From Glandiceps talaboti (Eukaryota; Hemichordata; Enteropneusta; Spengelidae): DNA of 64,000 nucleotides. Positions within the stretch are counted from its first letter, which is position 1. Each line of letters starts with the position of its first letter. The DNA lies in NCBI RefSeq assembly GCF_964340395.1, contig NC_135551.1, positions 15,971,003 through 16,035,002 on the forward strand. The letters are read 5' to 3'. The notes beneath the pieces are model-generated. The model saw nothing but the letters and a program-made list of their open reading frames with translations, did no database searches and was not told the origin of the DNA. The translations under genes were made by a program, and so were the position numbers. Positions 22,701 through 34,105 of the stretch are shown one piece after another.

Positions 22701-25236
22701 TATAAGGTTTAGTCTTGCCGTATATATGAGTGTCATTTAATTTCGCGCCTCTCTCTCTTTAAAATATTGTTTTCATGCTTGATTTACAATATAAATAATT
22801 TATCACTAAGTAGATAACCTTATCACATTTTACATTTCTTTTATCAACTGTTCCAATCAACATTGATACCCACTTGATTTTGGCGTATATTTGACAGTTA
22901 TCAGTCACGAAAATTTGATGTATTCTAGTTTCCATGCATGTCTTAAACACTATTTTCACTAAAGATTACATTGAAAGAATGTTTTAATGTCAGAGAAGAC
23001 TCAACAGATTGTTCGCAACATTTGTTAGTTGATTTCAGGTGAGACAATTATTGTAAAACATATCTTGGAAAAGACACCGTCAGAATTGTGTCACAGACAT
23101 TGGAATATTTCTATCGCCAATGTCTCAATACGATAAAATAATTTCAAAATTGGCCGTCCCTGTGTATACTAGAGCAATTTATACCATAAGTCCTAGATGT
23201 ACATATACTATATCGAACTTATTTACAATGATGCCAATTACTTTCCATGCCATTCGTTAATCTTTGAAAAACTAAATAAATGACCATATGTGAATAACGT
23301 GTTGATATAAGGACAGTGTTGTGATTAGAAATGTTCATCAGCTTGGTAGATCAAATGATTTTACAAAGGTTATAAAATACAAGCAGTTAAAATATTTTAG
23401 CATAATGAGCTTTAGATCTGTCGTGGTCAACGATCATCATGAGAATGACAAATTTCATAGCTACAGCTGAGCACTAAGCGGTGGTACGGTATGATCACCC
23501 GATTGTAGATATCACTGAACGACCTAACATCTACAATCTGCTGATCATACCGCCACCTAGTGGTCAACTGTAACTATTGAATTTGTCATTCCGTCGAGGA
23601 AGGCAGTTCGAAAGCTCAATGCCAAAAAAACTATCAACTGTTACAACTTTTGTAAATCAATATTTGTTATATTATGACGCCATAACCGAACAACATTGGA
23701 ATAAAACAATAGTCTGACCTTGAAATCAAATTAAATAGTGTTATCACTAACATTTCACACTGTAGTGTTATTTATTATTTTCATTTAGTCAATTACCCTG
23801 TATTTTTCGCCAAATTGTTCACAAAGTAATTAAGTGAGAGTCACGTCGACATATATTAGCTTGGATTAATTGCATCAATTATTTAAGTGATAGTTGTTAT
23901 CTTTTACCCGATATTGAGATTATGGTATAGGAACGAATAAGACTACTAATTCGAAGATCCTGCTCCTGCACTGATTTCTGTGTTCGGAATTTAGTGAAGC
24001 CGTTACGTACAAGACAAGACAGTGTCCGTCCGTTCAAAGTCATCTCTGGCTAGCCTTTCCATCCGACTCAACTCCGTCTCAATGTCTGTCGTCGTCTTGT
24101 TTTTCGTTGGTGTAGCAGATCGTAAAAATTTCGATCCCCTTCCACACCGACTTCTTGTCATTCGAGTCGTAATAATAATAGATTATATGAACAGCTAGAA
24201 AAAAAAACCTAACAATTTCTTTCAAATACTACAGCGTGATCACGTGACTGAAAAGGTGAAAGACATCATGAATAATAAAGAGCTAATTATAATACTATAA
24301 ACTTCGATTATATTACTCACACACCTTTTATAACCCATTCCGTTATGTCAATTTCATAAACATCAGCTCCATCTGTACTGAAATGTTCACTCTTAAAAAC
24401 TTCTTTTAAAAGGCTTCTCTTCGTTGATGTCTTTCCAGCACCAAAAGCTCCAACTAGCATAATTCGACCACGATACAACTTTTTCTTCGTGTCTGGAAAT
24501 TCAGCTGCACGTTGAAGGTCCTTTTTATTGTAGATAAAACATAGCTCGGGATTTTTAGCTTGTAGGATTATGATTTTGCCTATTTGAGGCGTCTCTTTAA
24601 ATACCTGGTCACACATGATCGATCTACGATTTGATTATAGTTTTTGCATGATTACCGGACAAAGAAAATGTGCTGAATTTAATAATATGTAATCACGATA
24701 AATGGGTCAAAACATGATTAATACGACTACCTACTAGTTGACCATAATTGTATGAATAAATAAGGTGTACATACAAATAATTCAAACCAACCACAGTACT
24801 TGATTATTTTAGTATTTGATAGATTCACTCGCTTTGTATTATACTTTTTTTGAAACTTCATAAAACTAATTAGTCTTTGATGTCTACTTTTTTGTAATAC
24901 TCTACTGATATATCATCATTATACTCACGTGTTTGGTATTGTCGTCCTGAAAAATAGAGACACACAGACATAGTGAGATATAAGCTTAATATTTAAACAA
25001 ACAGCAAAGTGAGCGACACATACAGATTATATAATGGAATCATAAAACTCACCAATATTTTAAGCAGTGCTGATTTACTAATTGAGTGACTGAAACAAAC
25101 CTGAATCGTTTTCGGTTCGTTTTTAAAGCTACAGTGTGTTGCATATGAAATACTTTTAGAAAACTTAGATTTTCAAAGAGTATTTTACATTATAGATGTC
25201 AGCGTTGTCTGAACTTACCTTCCAGATCTCTTCACG
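15376..25236 (-). CDS. Roc-COR GTPase with C-terminal death effector domain (5' end open)
   Basis: A ROCO-family protein, presumably a GTP-regulated scaffold in innate immune or death signalling. Exons: 25236-25219, 24946-24929, 24604-24325, 22288-21957, 20697-20583, 20211-20063, 19338-18093, 16579-16549, 16012-15743 and 15385-15376. All junctions are GT-AG and phases match, giving 822 codons plus stop from the first exon listed. The Roc domain shows P-loop GAFGAGKT (about residues 64-71), DSAGQ (204-208) and TKKD (297-300). About 130 residues lie between the first two motifs, with an acidic run; that is longer than I expect. The following large exon has the COR signature ([29 protein letters not shown]). 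Residues about 731-812 form a six-helix death effector domain ([32 protein letters not shown]). No LRR or kinase domain is visible. The start codon is not identified. Confidence 0.88.
16161..16190. repeat. (CTAGA)n microsatellite
   Basis: Six tandem CTAGA units in an intron of the Roc-COR gene. Confidence 0.9.
16743..16803. repeat. (TATG)n microsatellite left of the Penelope-like element
   Basis: Fifteen TATG units about 60 bases outside the left arm of the foldback element. A matching array sits directly at its right end. Confidence 0.95.
16898..16942 (-). ncRNA. Hammerhead ribozyme motif (Penelope-type), left arm
   Basis: The minus strand reads AGTTGT-CTGATGA-ACGC-loop-GCGT-GAAAC, a short stem III, then ACAACT. 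Stem I (AGTTGT with ACAACT, 6 bp) and stem II (ACGC with GCGT, 4 bp) are perfect, and both catalytic core boxes are intact. The predicted cut is after the U of GUU, before ACAACT. Stem III is only 2-3 bp, as in Penelope hammerheads, which tend to need dimers. Confidence 0.8.
17776..17822 (+). ncRNA. Hammerhead ribozyme motif (Penelope-type), right arm
   Basis: This has the same architecture as the left-arm copy. CTGATGA is at 17782-17788, stem II is ACGC/GCGT around a 7-base loop (two longer than the left copy), and GAAA is at 17804-17807. Stem I is AGTTGT (17776-17781) with ACAACT (17817-17822). It lies about 110 bases past the stop codon of the plus-strand endonuclease fragment, where Penelope-like elements carry theirs. 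Confidence 0.82.
17857..17960. repeat. (TATG)n/(TACG)n microsatellite
   Basis: TATG units with a central block of TACG units, starting exactly where the Penelope-like right arm ends. Confidence 0.95.
19508..19565. repeat. (TA)n microsatellite, left
   Basis: About 29 TA units immediately before the third hammerhead motif. Confidence 0.95.
19566..19612 (+). ncRNA. Third hammerhead motif, isolated between two (TA)n arrays
   Basis: CTGATGA is at 19572-19578 and GAAA at 19592-19595. Stem II is CGCA/TGCG around ATA. Stem I is GTGT (19568-19571) with ACAC (19605-19608). The core and the CTCCGAGTTAC segment match the Penelope copies, while stems I and II differ by paired changes, which indicates structure rather than chance. 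It seems to be the 3' stub of another Penelope-like insertion; no coding part remains. Confidence 0.75.
19638..19718. repeat. (TA)n microsatellite, right
   Basis: About 40 TA units followed by TTTA units. Confidence 0.95.
20322..20450. repeat. (CA)n/(CATA)n microsatellite
   Basis: A CA-rich run grades into twelve CATA units, within the intron between two Roc exons. Confidence 0.9.
21809..21948. mobile_element. Hairpin MITE next to a Roc exon donor
   Basis: GAATAACCCC...GCGGGTATACACTCG...GGTACAATTCGC is followed after about 45 bases by its inverted copy (GCGAATTGTACC...CTCGTGTATACCCGC...GGGGTTATT). The right end lies about 8 bases from the splice donor of the exon ending at 21957. It has no ORF. 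Confidence 0.75.
23451..23613. mobile_element. Hairpin MITE in the Roc intron
   Basis: The arm with GAATGACAAATTTCATAG, GGTATGATCA and GATTGTAGAT is inverted about 15 bases later (ATCTACAATCTG, TGATCATACCGCC, GAATTTGTCATTC). Arms are about 70 bases at roughly 80% identity, with no coding. Confidence 0.75.
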
Positions 25237-26079
25237 CTTAAATGGGCAAATCAATCATACAGATAAACAAACCGACAGGTAGATTGAGAGAAGCAGCGAG
25301 AGACGTACACAGAGAGATATGGGGAAGAGACAGTGAGAGACACACAGAATTAGTTAGTAGTAGACACAAACTGTAATTACTAACTGATGTGTTAATTATA
25401 TGTTAATTATATAAATTTTCTGCTGTACTCTAAGAATGAGGATATGACCCATTTGTTAGTATTTATAGAAAAGTATACAGTTGGATGTATTACATAGAAA
25501 ATGTAATATAAATATTTTCATAAGAATTGATTTAAAAATATAAACATATCCCTCATATTTATTGCATCACTAATAGATCATATAGAGAAAGATAAGAAGC
25601 AACAATTCACACGTGCTTCTAGTTTTAAACCAGACTTTAAACTTTTCAAATTGGTTATAACAACTGTTTGTGATGAATATAATTATGGGTTTGCAAACTC
25701 CAAACTATTTAAAAAGCCATGTATTATAATAATTGTATGATCCTCATTGCTTTAATCACCGATTCCTAAAGTGGCCACCATTAGGCAGGGAGACCTGGAA
25801 TCTATTTAGATCCTTGGGTTGATAGGCATAAAAAATGAGCTGTCTTCTCACAGCCTCGAGGAAAGAAAGTGCACATCAGGATAAATACACAGTATTTATG
25901 AGCTGGCTGGACCTGTTCCTTAAACTGCCAGAAAACAGTGCAGGAAGACCTGCTGCTGTAATTCTCTAGTAGGGTCTTGTTCTTTTATTGGTCACTTGGG
26001 TTTCCAGTAATGCATTTTGCCTCCTCTGTAGAACGTATGGATATTTGTACACTTGTATGTCTCATGTATTTTTGATTCC

Positions 26080-26341
26080 TTTTTATACTTTACTTTTGTC
26101 CCTCGGACAGGACGTAAAATAGAGGTCCCGTGTATTGGAGTGCAATACCCAATGCACGTTAAAGTACAATGTACACCTTTCGTATAGTGTTGCCGTCTTA
26201 CATTTTTATTATTATTTTTTTTGTTATTCTGAGCAGCAGCGAACCAATTTGCTTGGCCAATTAGGAGATCTCTTTGTCATTTATTCCTGAAGTGGCTATT
26301 GTTCGCAATTGCACTACATATACAAAAAAAAAAAAAAAAAA
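26080..26341 (+). mobile_element. Retroposon 3' tail with poly(A)
   Basis: The segment with CCTCGGACAGGACGTAAAATAG...GTCCCGTGT...CACGTTAAAGTACA resembles tails I associate with dispersed invertebrate LINE/SINE families. It ends in A18-19 at 26324-26341. No ORF remains. The assignment is from memory and uncertain. The block may begin as early as 25770. Confidence 0.45.
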
Positions 26342-26351
26342 TCTACCAGTT

Positions 26352-26424
26352 GGCACGTTAGCTCAGGTGGTTAGAGCACTCTGACTAGTGTTTAGAGTAC
26401 GTGGGTTCAATTCCTACAGGTGTC
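26352..26424 (+). tRNA. tRNA-like sequence, probably a tRNA-Thr-derived SINE head or pseudogene
   Basis: A nearly full cloverleaf can be drawn. The acceptor GGCACGT/AGGTGTC has one mismatch, the D stem is GCTC/GAGC, and the T arm is GTGGG-TTCAATT-CCTAC. The anticodon arm CTCTGA-CTAGTGT-TTAGAG has one extra pair. A-box (TAGCTCAGGTGG) and B-box (GGTTCAATTCC) are present. A loop centre of AGT would fit threonine. The mismatch, the long anticodon stem and the adjoining poly(A) argue against a working tRNA. Confidence 0.55.
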
Positions 26425-27346
26425 CACTTTGATTTCCTCTTTTATAACACATCATAATTATGTTCGATTAAAAAATTCAGAAAATCGACAACGTAAAAAT
26501 ATAGTAGAAATGTGTTGGGGAATATGAAGTAAACTTTGTGATAATTCTAAGTAATAAACTTCCCCTCTGGATAAGGTGAATGAGTAATACGGTACACAAT
26601 AAATAGTTCATGAGAGAGCGATAGAGATATGAAATTATTAGTTAAACAGGTGGTAAAAGGATCATTATAAACGGTAAATAAACAATAACTTGAACACAAA
26701 AATTACAATATTATAAAAAGCTAATTTACTAATTAACTCACGGGTTTAATTTTATTTCACATTTATTCCTTTCGGAAAGATAAACAAAAACGTAGTAAGC
26801 GGCTGTAAATATGACTGTCATTTTTTAGTATGTATAGAAATGTCGAATAAGAAATCGTACTGGAACTCTTAATGTGAAACTATTCAAATCACTATGTACG
26901 CGTCCTCTGTATTTATCGTATCACTAATGTACCATATAAGCATGATACGGAATTTACAACCTGAAAACGATGTAAAACCAGAACGGCGTAATTAAAGTAT
27001 GTTCATTTCATTTTCTACAAAACCCACATTTCAACTTCTTAAAGTACCAATGTCGTCTCTTGGTATACGAAGTAAAATGTAAAACGTATGATATACAAAG
27101 TAAAAGTGATATTATTGGAATAAAATAGTATATGAAATAATCCAGTAGCATGATATTAAGTAATATGCCAACCCGTCATCGTATTTAGTGTATCATCAAT
27201 AAAATGAGACATTAAAAGAGAATGAAGATGAAATTATTATATAAACAGGTGGCAAAAGGATCGTTATAAACGGAAAACAAACAACAAGAATTAAAATAAT
27301 TAAAATTTTATAAAAGGCTAATTGACTAATTAATTCAGTTGTTTAC

Positions 27347-27364
27347 CTTTGTAGACTCCTCGTA
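27347..27364 (-). other. Possible 18-nt microexon (YEESTK)
   Basis: On the minus strand an AG precedes and GTAAAC follows an 18-nt in-frame block. It has the size and phase of the two microexons at 25236-25219 and 24946-24929. The acceptor lacks a good pyrimidine tract, so this is a weak candidate for an upstream exon of the Roc-COR gene. Confidence 0.25.
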
Positions 27365-27407
27365 CTTTTCGTAGTATTAAGGATAATTCCATCATAGATG
27401 CAAACAA

Positions 27408-27409
<2 letters not shown>

Positions 27410-27468
<59 letters not shown>
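27410..27468. repeat. (CAGA)n microsatellite
   Basis: About 14 CAGA units inside the tandem duplication, at the place occupied by (GA)n in other copies. Confidence 0.9.
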
Positions 27469-28358
27469 AACAAAAACATAGCAAAGGATGAATGTAAATA
27501 TCTTGCTGTAAGATAACAATATGACTGTCATTTATTAGTATGTATAGAAAAATATATTGCCAAATATTGGTATACTTAAAACATTACAATGTATGTAATA
27601 GAATACATTAGACACAATATGTAATAGAGGAATTTTCAAATGAGAAATCTTATTGAAACTCTTCATGTGAAACTATTAAAAATACTATGAAGGCATCCTC
27701 TGTATTTATCGAATCACTAATGCACTATATAAGCATAAATTAGAATTTAGAACCTGAGAACGGTTTAAAACAGAACGGTATAATTAATGTTGATTTCCTT
27801 TTCTACAAAACCCAAATCTCAAATTTTCAATATCAATATAATCTTTTAGTATACAGTGTAACATATAATAATTTTTATATAGAAAGTAAAACGGATATGT
27901 TTGGAATAAAATAGTATATGAAATAATCTATTAGCATGATATTAAGTAATATGGCAACCCGTCATCGTATTTAGTGTATCATCAATAATTTGAGACATTA
28001 AACGAGACAAGAATTGAAATTCCCACATGATATTGTATTATTGTGATAACAGATTAACTTGATTGAAGTGTCTTCATCATATGTGAAACGTTAATCTCAA
28101 AACATTGATAGAATTTAAGAACATTAATATATTTGATGACTATAATCTCCATTGAAAACAAATATACACTGTATTTACTTACAAAGACAAGAAATATTGA
28201 AAAACACCTGTAAATTATATGTAGTGTACTGTACAATGTGACAATTTTAAGTCTAGAAATATGACATATTGATAATGCATAAGTAGTATACTCCATAATA
28301 ATCATATGCAAACTTACCGACTGGATACAGGGAAGGAGTGGAACACCATCGTCACAAA

Positions 28359-28483
<125 letters not shown>

Positions 28484-29425
28484 AATTATTAGATAAACAG
28501 GTGGTAAAAGGATCGTTATAAACTGTTAACTGTGACTTTTATTCTTTTCGGAAAGTTAAACAAGAACGTAGTAAACGACTGTAAATATGACTGTCAATTA
28601 TTAGTATGTATAGAAAAATATATTGCCGTATATTGGTATACTTAGAACATTACAATGTATATAATAGAATACATTAGACACAATATGTAATAGAGGAATT
28701 TTCAAATGAGAAATCTTATTGAAACTCTTTATGTGAAACTATTAAAATTACTATGAAGGCATCCTCTGTATTTATCGAATCACTAATGCATTATATAGGC
28801 ATAAATTAGAAGTTAGAACCTGAGAACGGTTTAAAACAGAACGGTATAATTAATGTTGATTTCCTTTTCTACAAAACCCAAATCTCAAATTTTCAATATC
28901 AATATAATCTTTTAGTATACAGTGTAACATATAACAATTTTCATATAGAACGTAAAAGGGATATTTTTTGAATAAAAGAGTATAGGAAATAATCTATTAG
29001 CATGATATTAAGTAATATATGGCAACCCGTCATCGTATTTAGTGTATCATCAATAATTTGAGTCATTAAACGAGACAAGAATTGAAATTCCCACATGATA
29101 TTGTATTATTGTGATAACAGATTAACTTGATTGAAGTATCTTCATCATCTGTGAAACGTTAATCTCAAAACATTGATAGAATTTAAGAACATTAATATAT
29201 TTGATGACTATAATCTCCACTGAAAATAAATATACACTTTATTTACTTACAAAGACAAGAAATATTGAAAAACACCTGTAAATTATATGTAGTGTACTAT
29301 ACAATGTGACAATTTTAAGTCTAGAAATATGACTTATTGATAATGCAAAAGTAGTATACTCCATAATAATCATATGCAAACTTACCAACTGGATACGGGA
29401 ATGAGTGGAACACCATCGTCACAAA

Positions 29426-29536
<111 letters not shown>

Positions 29537-30574
29537 AATTATTAGATAAACAGGTGGTAAAAGGATCGTTATAAACTGTAAATAAACAACAACTTAAACG
29601 CAATAATTGCGCAATTTCATAAAATGCTAATTGACTAATTAATTCACAGGTTTAACTGTATTTGACTTTTATTCTTTTCGGAAAGTTAAACAAAAACGTA
29701 GTAAGCGACTGTAAATATGACTGTCAATTATTAGTATGTATAGAAAAGTATATTGCCATATATTGGTATACTTAGAACAGTACAGTGAATGTAATAGAAT
29801 ACATAACACACCACATGTAATAGAGGAATTTTCAAATGAGAAACTTTATTGAAACTCTTCATGTGAAATGATTAAAGTATGTATAGAAGTATATTGCCAC
29901 TTATTGGTATAGTTAGAGCATTATAATTGGAATGGAATGAACAAAGGGCACCTCTCATCAAAATATTTCATGTGAAATGATACACATTACTAAGTACGCG
30001 TCTTCGGTATTTATCGTATCACTAATGTACTATATAAGCATAAATTAGAATTTAGAACCTGAGAACGGTGTAAAACCAGAACTGTGTTATTAAAGTATGT
30101 TCATTTCATTTGCTACAAAACCCAAATCTCAAATTTTATAAAATATCAACATCAACTCTTAGTATACAAAACAAAATATAAAAAAATATGATATAAAACG
30201 TAAAGGGACATTATTGGAATAAAATAGTATATGAAATAATCTAGTAGCATGATATCAAGTAATACATTGTATGTCAACCCGTTATCGTATTTAGTGTATC
30301 ATCAATAATCTTTGGCCATTTACAGAGAATTGAAAACAAGAATTGTAATTCCCACATGATATTATTCTGATAAAATATTAACTTGATTGAAATGTCTTTA
30401 CCATCTGCGAAACGTCAATCTCAACATCTATTTTTTCTTTTAAAAAATAAATAAATTATGGACTTTAATATATTAATTTTGATGACTATATGCTCTACTG
30501 AAAACAAATGTACACTTTATTTACTTACAAAGATAAGAAAAATTAAAAACTATCAATCATATGTAATGTATTGT

Positions 30575-30800
30575 ACACTATGACAATTGTATGTCACGAT
30601 TGCCGACCTCCATGTCACTGTCTTCTGATGTAGGCAATAAGGAATCACCAGTCGAGGAAAGAGTCACTTGTCTGTTTCTTGCTGTAGCAGATTTTTGAGG
30701 CCCTGGGCTTAGTTCAATTTCTCCATTAAGTATGAGAAGACGACCACTAATCGAAGAGGAATGTAGCAGGTGGATGGACGCTATTGTCTTTATGTCGATA
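30575..30800 (-). other. Exon-like stretch with a 2A-like motif
   Basis: An open minus-strand frame, with no ATG, reads HLLHSSSISGRLLILNGEIE then LSPGPQK, followed by a Ser/Thr-rich stretch and a stop near 30576. The LLxLxGEIExxPGP core resembles 2A-like peptides found at the N-termini of some LINE proteins and sea-urchin NLR proteins. The normally invariant Asn before PGP is Ser here. It could be a LINE remnant or a 5' exon of the Roc-COR gene; I cannot connect it by splicing. Confidence 0.35.
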
Positions 30801-31187
30801 CGCCGATGTCTTCACTCGTAGCCAGAGGGAGCAGTAAACGTCCCAATACTTGCTCTCCACACTCCTATTTCAACACCCATTCGCTTTCACCATTTTCTCC
30901 TTGCAGTATACAACAAGTTGAAACCAAGAAATATTCGTTTTGTTGTAAACAACGGCGAACGTTCGATGTATTCTAGACAGATCTAGAGTGGGCATTCAGA
31001 CAACTTCTAACTTTGTACGATAAACAGCGCCCCCAGCTGCTCTTTATCTTCATAAAAGAAAACGAAATCTCTCATATCCCCTAATTACACAATTTCCCCG
31101 TGTGTTGTGCTGTGTGTGAGTGGTGTGGTTAAAAAGTCTACCCATCGTTATCACCCACATAGAATATAACCCCAACATCTAACATTC

Positions 31188-31250
31188 AAAATAAATAAAT
31201 AAATAAATAAATGAATAAATAAATAAATAAAATAAATAAATAAATACCAA
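31188..31250. repeat. (AAAT)n microsatellite
   Basis: AAAT units with two interruptions. Confidence 0.9.
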
Positions 31251-31395
31251 ACTCAGAATAAAGAGAAAGATTGTAACATTAGTGAGCAACGGTAAGATTC
31301 AGATCGGATAAGGAGGAAGATAATACGCTGAAACTCAACGAAAACAAGATGGCAACGTACGACAGCAACAAAACGAAAACGAATCTCATGAAAAA

Positions 31396-31626
31396 ATGTC
31401 AGACACAGTCATATCATTTAAGCCGAAAGCAGAAACAAACAAGAGTCTACGGATAGTAAATCAGATCATCGAGAAACGACAACCAAGAGCGGCCGATTCT
31501 TTCGAGAAAACAGGTCCAATTCAACGTCCATTAAAAACCTTGAGGTGGCGTAAACCAGATATTCCGGTGAATTCAAAACATCATCTGTACATACCAAAAA
31601 AGAGTTATTATACATTGAAACATTGA
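31396..31626 (+). CDS. Hypothetical 76-residue basic protein
   Basis: An ORF from ATG at 31396 to TGA at 31626. The product is basic and Lys/Arg-rich with KPKAETNKS near the start, RPLKTLRWRKPDIP in the middle and IPKKSYYTLKH at the end. I recognise no domain, signal peptide or membrane segment. The surrounding 31260-31720 stretch has more CG dinucleotides and less repeat than its neighbours, which is why I keep it. It might be a small single-exon gene, one exon of a larger gene, or chance. Confidence 0.3.
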   Translation: MSDTVISFKPKAETNKSLRIVNQIIEKRQPRAADSFEKTGPIQRPLKTLRWRKPDIPVNSKHHLYIPKKSYYTLKH

Positions 31627-31724
31627 ATATGTTTACGAATACCAAACTTGTGTTCGAGTCTACGCCCGGTGCTAACGAAATATCACGTTGCAGAGTTACC
31701 ATTGTCACGATTGAAAGCTACATT

Positions 31725-31727
31725 GTG

Positions 31728-31759
<32 letters not shown>
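31725..31759. repeat. (TTGA)n microsatellite
   Basis: Eight TTGA units. Confidence 0.9.
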
Positions 31760-32985
31760 CAGTCTTTCTGGGACTTATTACATTATGTTATCAACTTGAG
31801 TCAGATCAAGCGATGTCGGTGAAGTTGCCTACGTCGGGTGAGAATACAACGTAAATGTCAGATTAAGGGAATATTGTAACAAATGAATGCATCATCCAAT
31901 CACGGACCAAATTACAATCACGTGATCCATCTCATCCATGTGGCATGTATCAACAATTTGTACCAATCGAAACTGTCAAATTGAAACGCGCCGTGATGGA
32001 GTGGGATTTCTTAAATAATATGTTGAGCAATGGGAGGAATTGTGACATTTTTTGTACAAATTAAATGTTTTCCATGATAGTTTACCACATGCGTGTGATA
32101 CTGTATATTTTGTGGCATTAACGTGCGTGTCATAAAATTGCAATTTGGCTACCACTTTCCCTAGTTGACGAAATTGAAAAGAAGTATATAGCGCGTACAA
32201 TGTCACGTCATTTTGCTTCAAATTGCAACATTGTATATTGAGGCTGACTCTCAAAGGAAATAAAAGTGTCCAAGGGGCTGCATATTTATAAACTATCATG
32301 CGTGACTTTTTCGTCGACTTTTTTTGGTATAAAACATGTATATTTACTGTACTGATAGAGACAGACGTGTGTCATAACTACGAATCAGAGCCAAGTTGTG
32401 TGACGATCTCACAGGAGACAGAAACTACGACTACGTGTATGTCCAAGATGACGCAAAAAGTACTAGTCCATGACAGACCCTGATTGTTAGCCGATTGGTA
32501 CCAAAATGAGGTACCAAATTTCAATGAAACATTACTTTCTTAAAACCATTTTTCTTATTTGGTAGCTTTATGTAGTAATCTTCACCCAAAGTTACATAAC
32601 ACCATAATAAGAAAATCAATAATCAGCTGGTGTTTTATGGATGCCAATTCACATTTGAAACAGTTTATGATAATGTAACATTCATAAAACATTGAAATGA
32701 TTGAATTAAATTGAATTATATGACTGAGAAAACACTTTGACGTCTTTAAATCTTATAATTTGCATATTAATTAATTACCATTTACATACGTTTCTCCATT
32801 TAACAATTTCCAAATGGTATTTGGAATAAACATAAATGTAGGCATTTATTCTTTACACAATGCGTGAAAACAATATATTTAGAAATAAATGATATCTTAA
32901 TCGTCTCTCATAAATGATTGTGCCAGCTATTAAATTTTATAAAGGTTTATTAAGAGAAATGTTTGAGGATGACATAAGTTTTGAC
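31760..32985. other. Intergenic stretch, nothing recognised
   Basis: AT-rich DNA. Short ORFs on both strands (31976-32299 minus and 32298-32483 plus) lack recognisable motifs and splice signals. Confidence 0.4.
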
Positions 32986-32989
32986 ACAA

Positions 32990-33310
32990 AAAAACTAGCT
33001 AGTTTCTTACTTGTCTGTGCTGTAGTTCACTTCGTAAAACACTTAAGACCCTACTTGTATGGCCAACACTTCACACTGTGAACGGATCACAGTTCATTGA
33101 GATGGTTGCTAAATTTCAAAGAACCCCATGGTCAACGTGACTTGCCCGATAGATGGAAGTGTTTAGGTGAATATGATTTCACTATAATACATCGCCCTGG
33201 TAAGAGACATGGGAATGCAGATGGTTTGTCTAGGGGCCGGCTCCTGTAAACAGTGTGATCGTCACCATGGACACCCAGACGGTAACTCTTCGCTTACATC
33301 CGGTGGACTA
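32990..33310 (+). mobile_element. Ty3/gypsy-like Pol fragment (RNase H region)
   Basis: Plus-strand frames contain AVVHFVKHLRPYLYG, TDHSSLRWLLNFKEP and YDFTIIHRPGKRHGNADGLS in the order found at the end of the Ty3/gypsy RNase H domain. A Cys/His-like stretch (CKQCDRHHGHPDG) follows. An in-frame stop interrupts it before TDHSS and a second stop follows the LSRG motif. No LTR, reverse transcriptase or integrase was found nearby, so it is a dead fragment. Confidence 0.75.
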
Positions 33311-33829
33311 CAATGTAGCCATGTATATATGATGTGGATGCAGCGACTCAACAAAAGAAAACTCCGACTCCTAATCAAATCTTCGATGTTGAGTAAACAT
33401 GAGACACACGATCCCCTCAAAGCGAAAGAGGTGTGTGTGTGTGTGGGGGGGGGGGGGGGATGGAAACATTGGGGGGAAGGCCATGGAAATTTTGATGGTC
33501 AGAAGGTTTTGTTGTTGTTTTTTGGCTGGGCGCCTGTGGAGGGGTCCTGAAATAATTTTTTTTTAAAAGTTTTTGAAGGAGGGCGCCCTCTAGAAGTTCA
33601 ATGTTCATGTTTCGTTCAGAAAAAAAAACAAAAAACATATGGCAATAAATGAATCCCTGGCAATATTATTTTTGGATGAATAATAATTTTGTTCAAGGCA
33701 TTTTGCTATTTTAATAATATGGTGCTTACATTGTCAAATGATAGGAATATTTGTGGTTTATTTCAAGATTAACAATCTAAAATGAAAATGCTTTTGGTAT
33801 ATTAAAAAAAAGAAATACATGCATACGTG

Positions 33830-34105
33830 TGTGTATGTATGTATGTATGTTTGCATGCATGCACGCACGTACGTACGTACGTACGTACGTACTTACGTAT
33901 GTATGTATGTATGTATGTATGTGTGTATGTATGTATGTATGTATGTATGTATGCATGTATGTATATGTGTGTGTATGTATGTATGTATGTATGTATGTAT
34001 GTATGTATGTGTGTGTATGTGTGTATGTATGTATGTATGTATGTATATGTGTATGTATGTATGTATGTATGTATGTATGTATGTATGTATGTATGCATGC
34101 ATGAT
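33830..34105. repeat. (TATG)n/(TACG)n compound microsatellite
   Basis: About 270 bases of TATG with TACG and TATA variants. The long ORFs in several frames here (poly Tyr-Val-Cys-Met or Ile-His-Thr-Tyr) are repeat artefacts. Confidence 0.97.

Noticed and set aside
24021-24161. Possible extra Roc-COR exon (frame with [20 protein letters not shown])
   Set aside because: The exons at 24604-24325 and 22288-21957 splice directly with matching phase (1 nt plus 2 nt). Inserting this block would break phase and its acceptor is poor.
28312-28350. Conserved donor-like GTAAGT on the minus strand in two tandem copies (near 28315 and 29390)
   Set aside because: The only upstream AG after the (CT)n tract leaves a 3-nt exon (TCG). 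That is too small to claim without transcript data.
33209-33550. 113-codon ORF
   Set aside because: It overlaps the end of the Ty3/gypsy fragment in another frame and then runs through GT and G runs.
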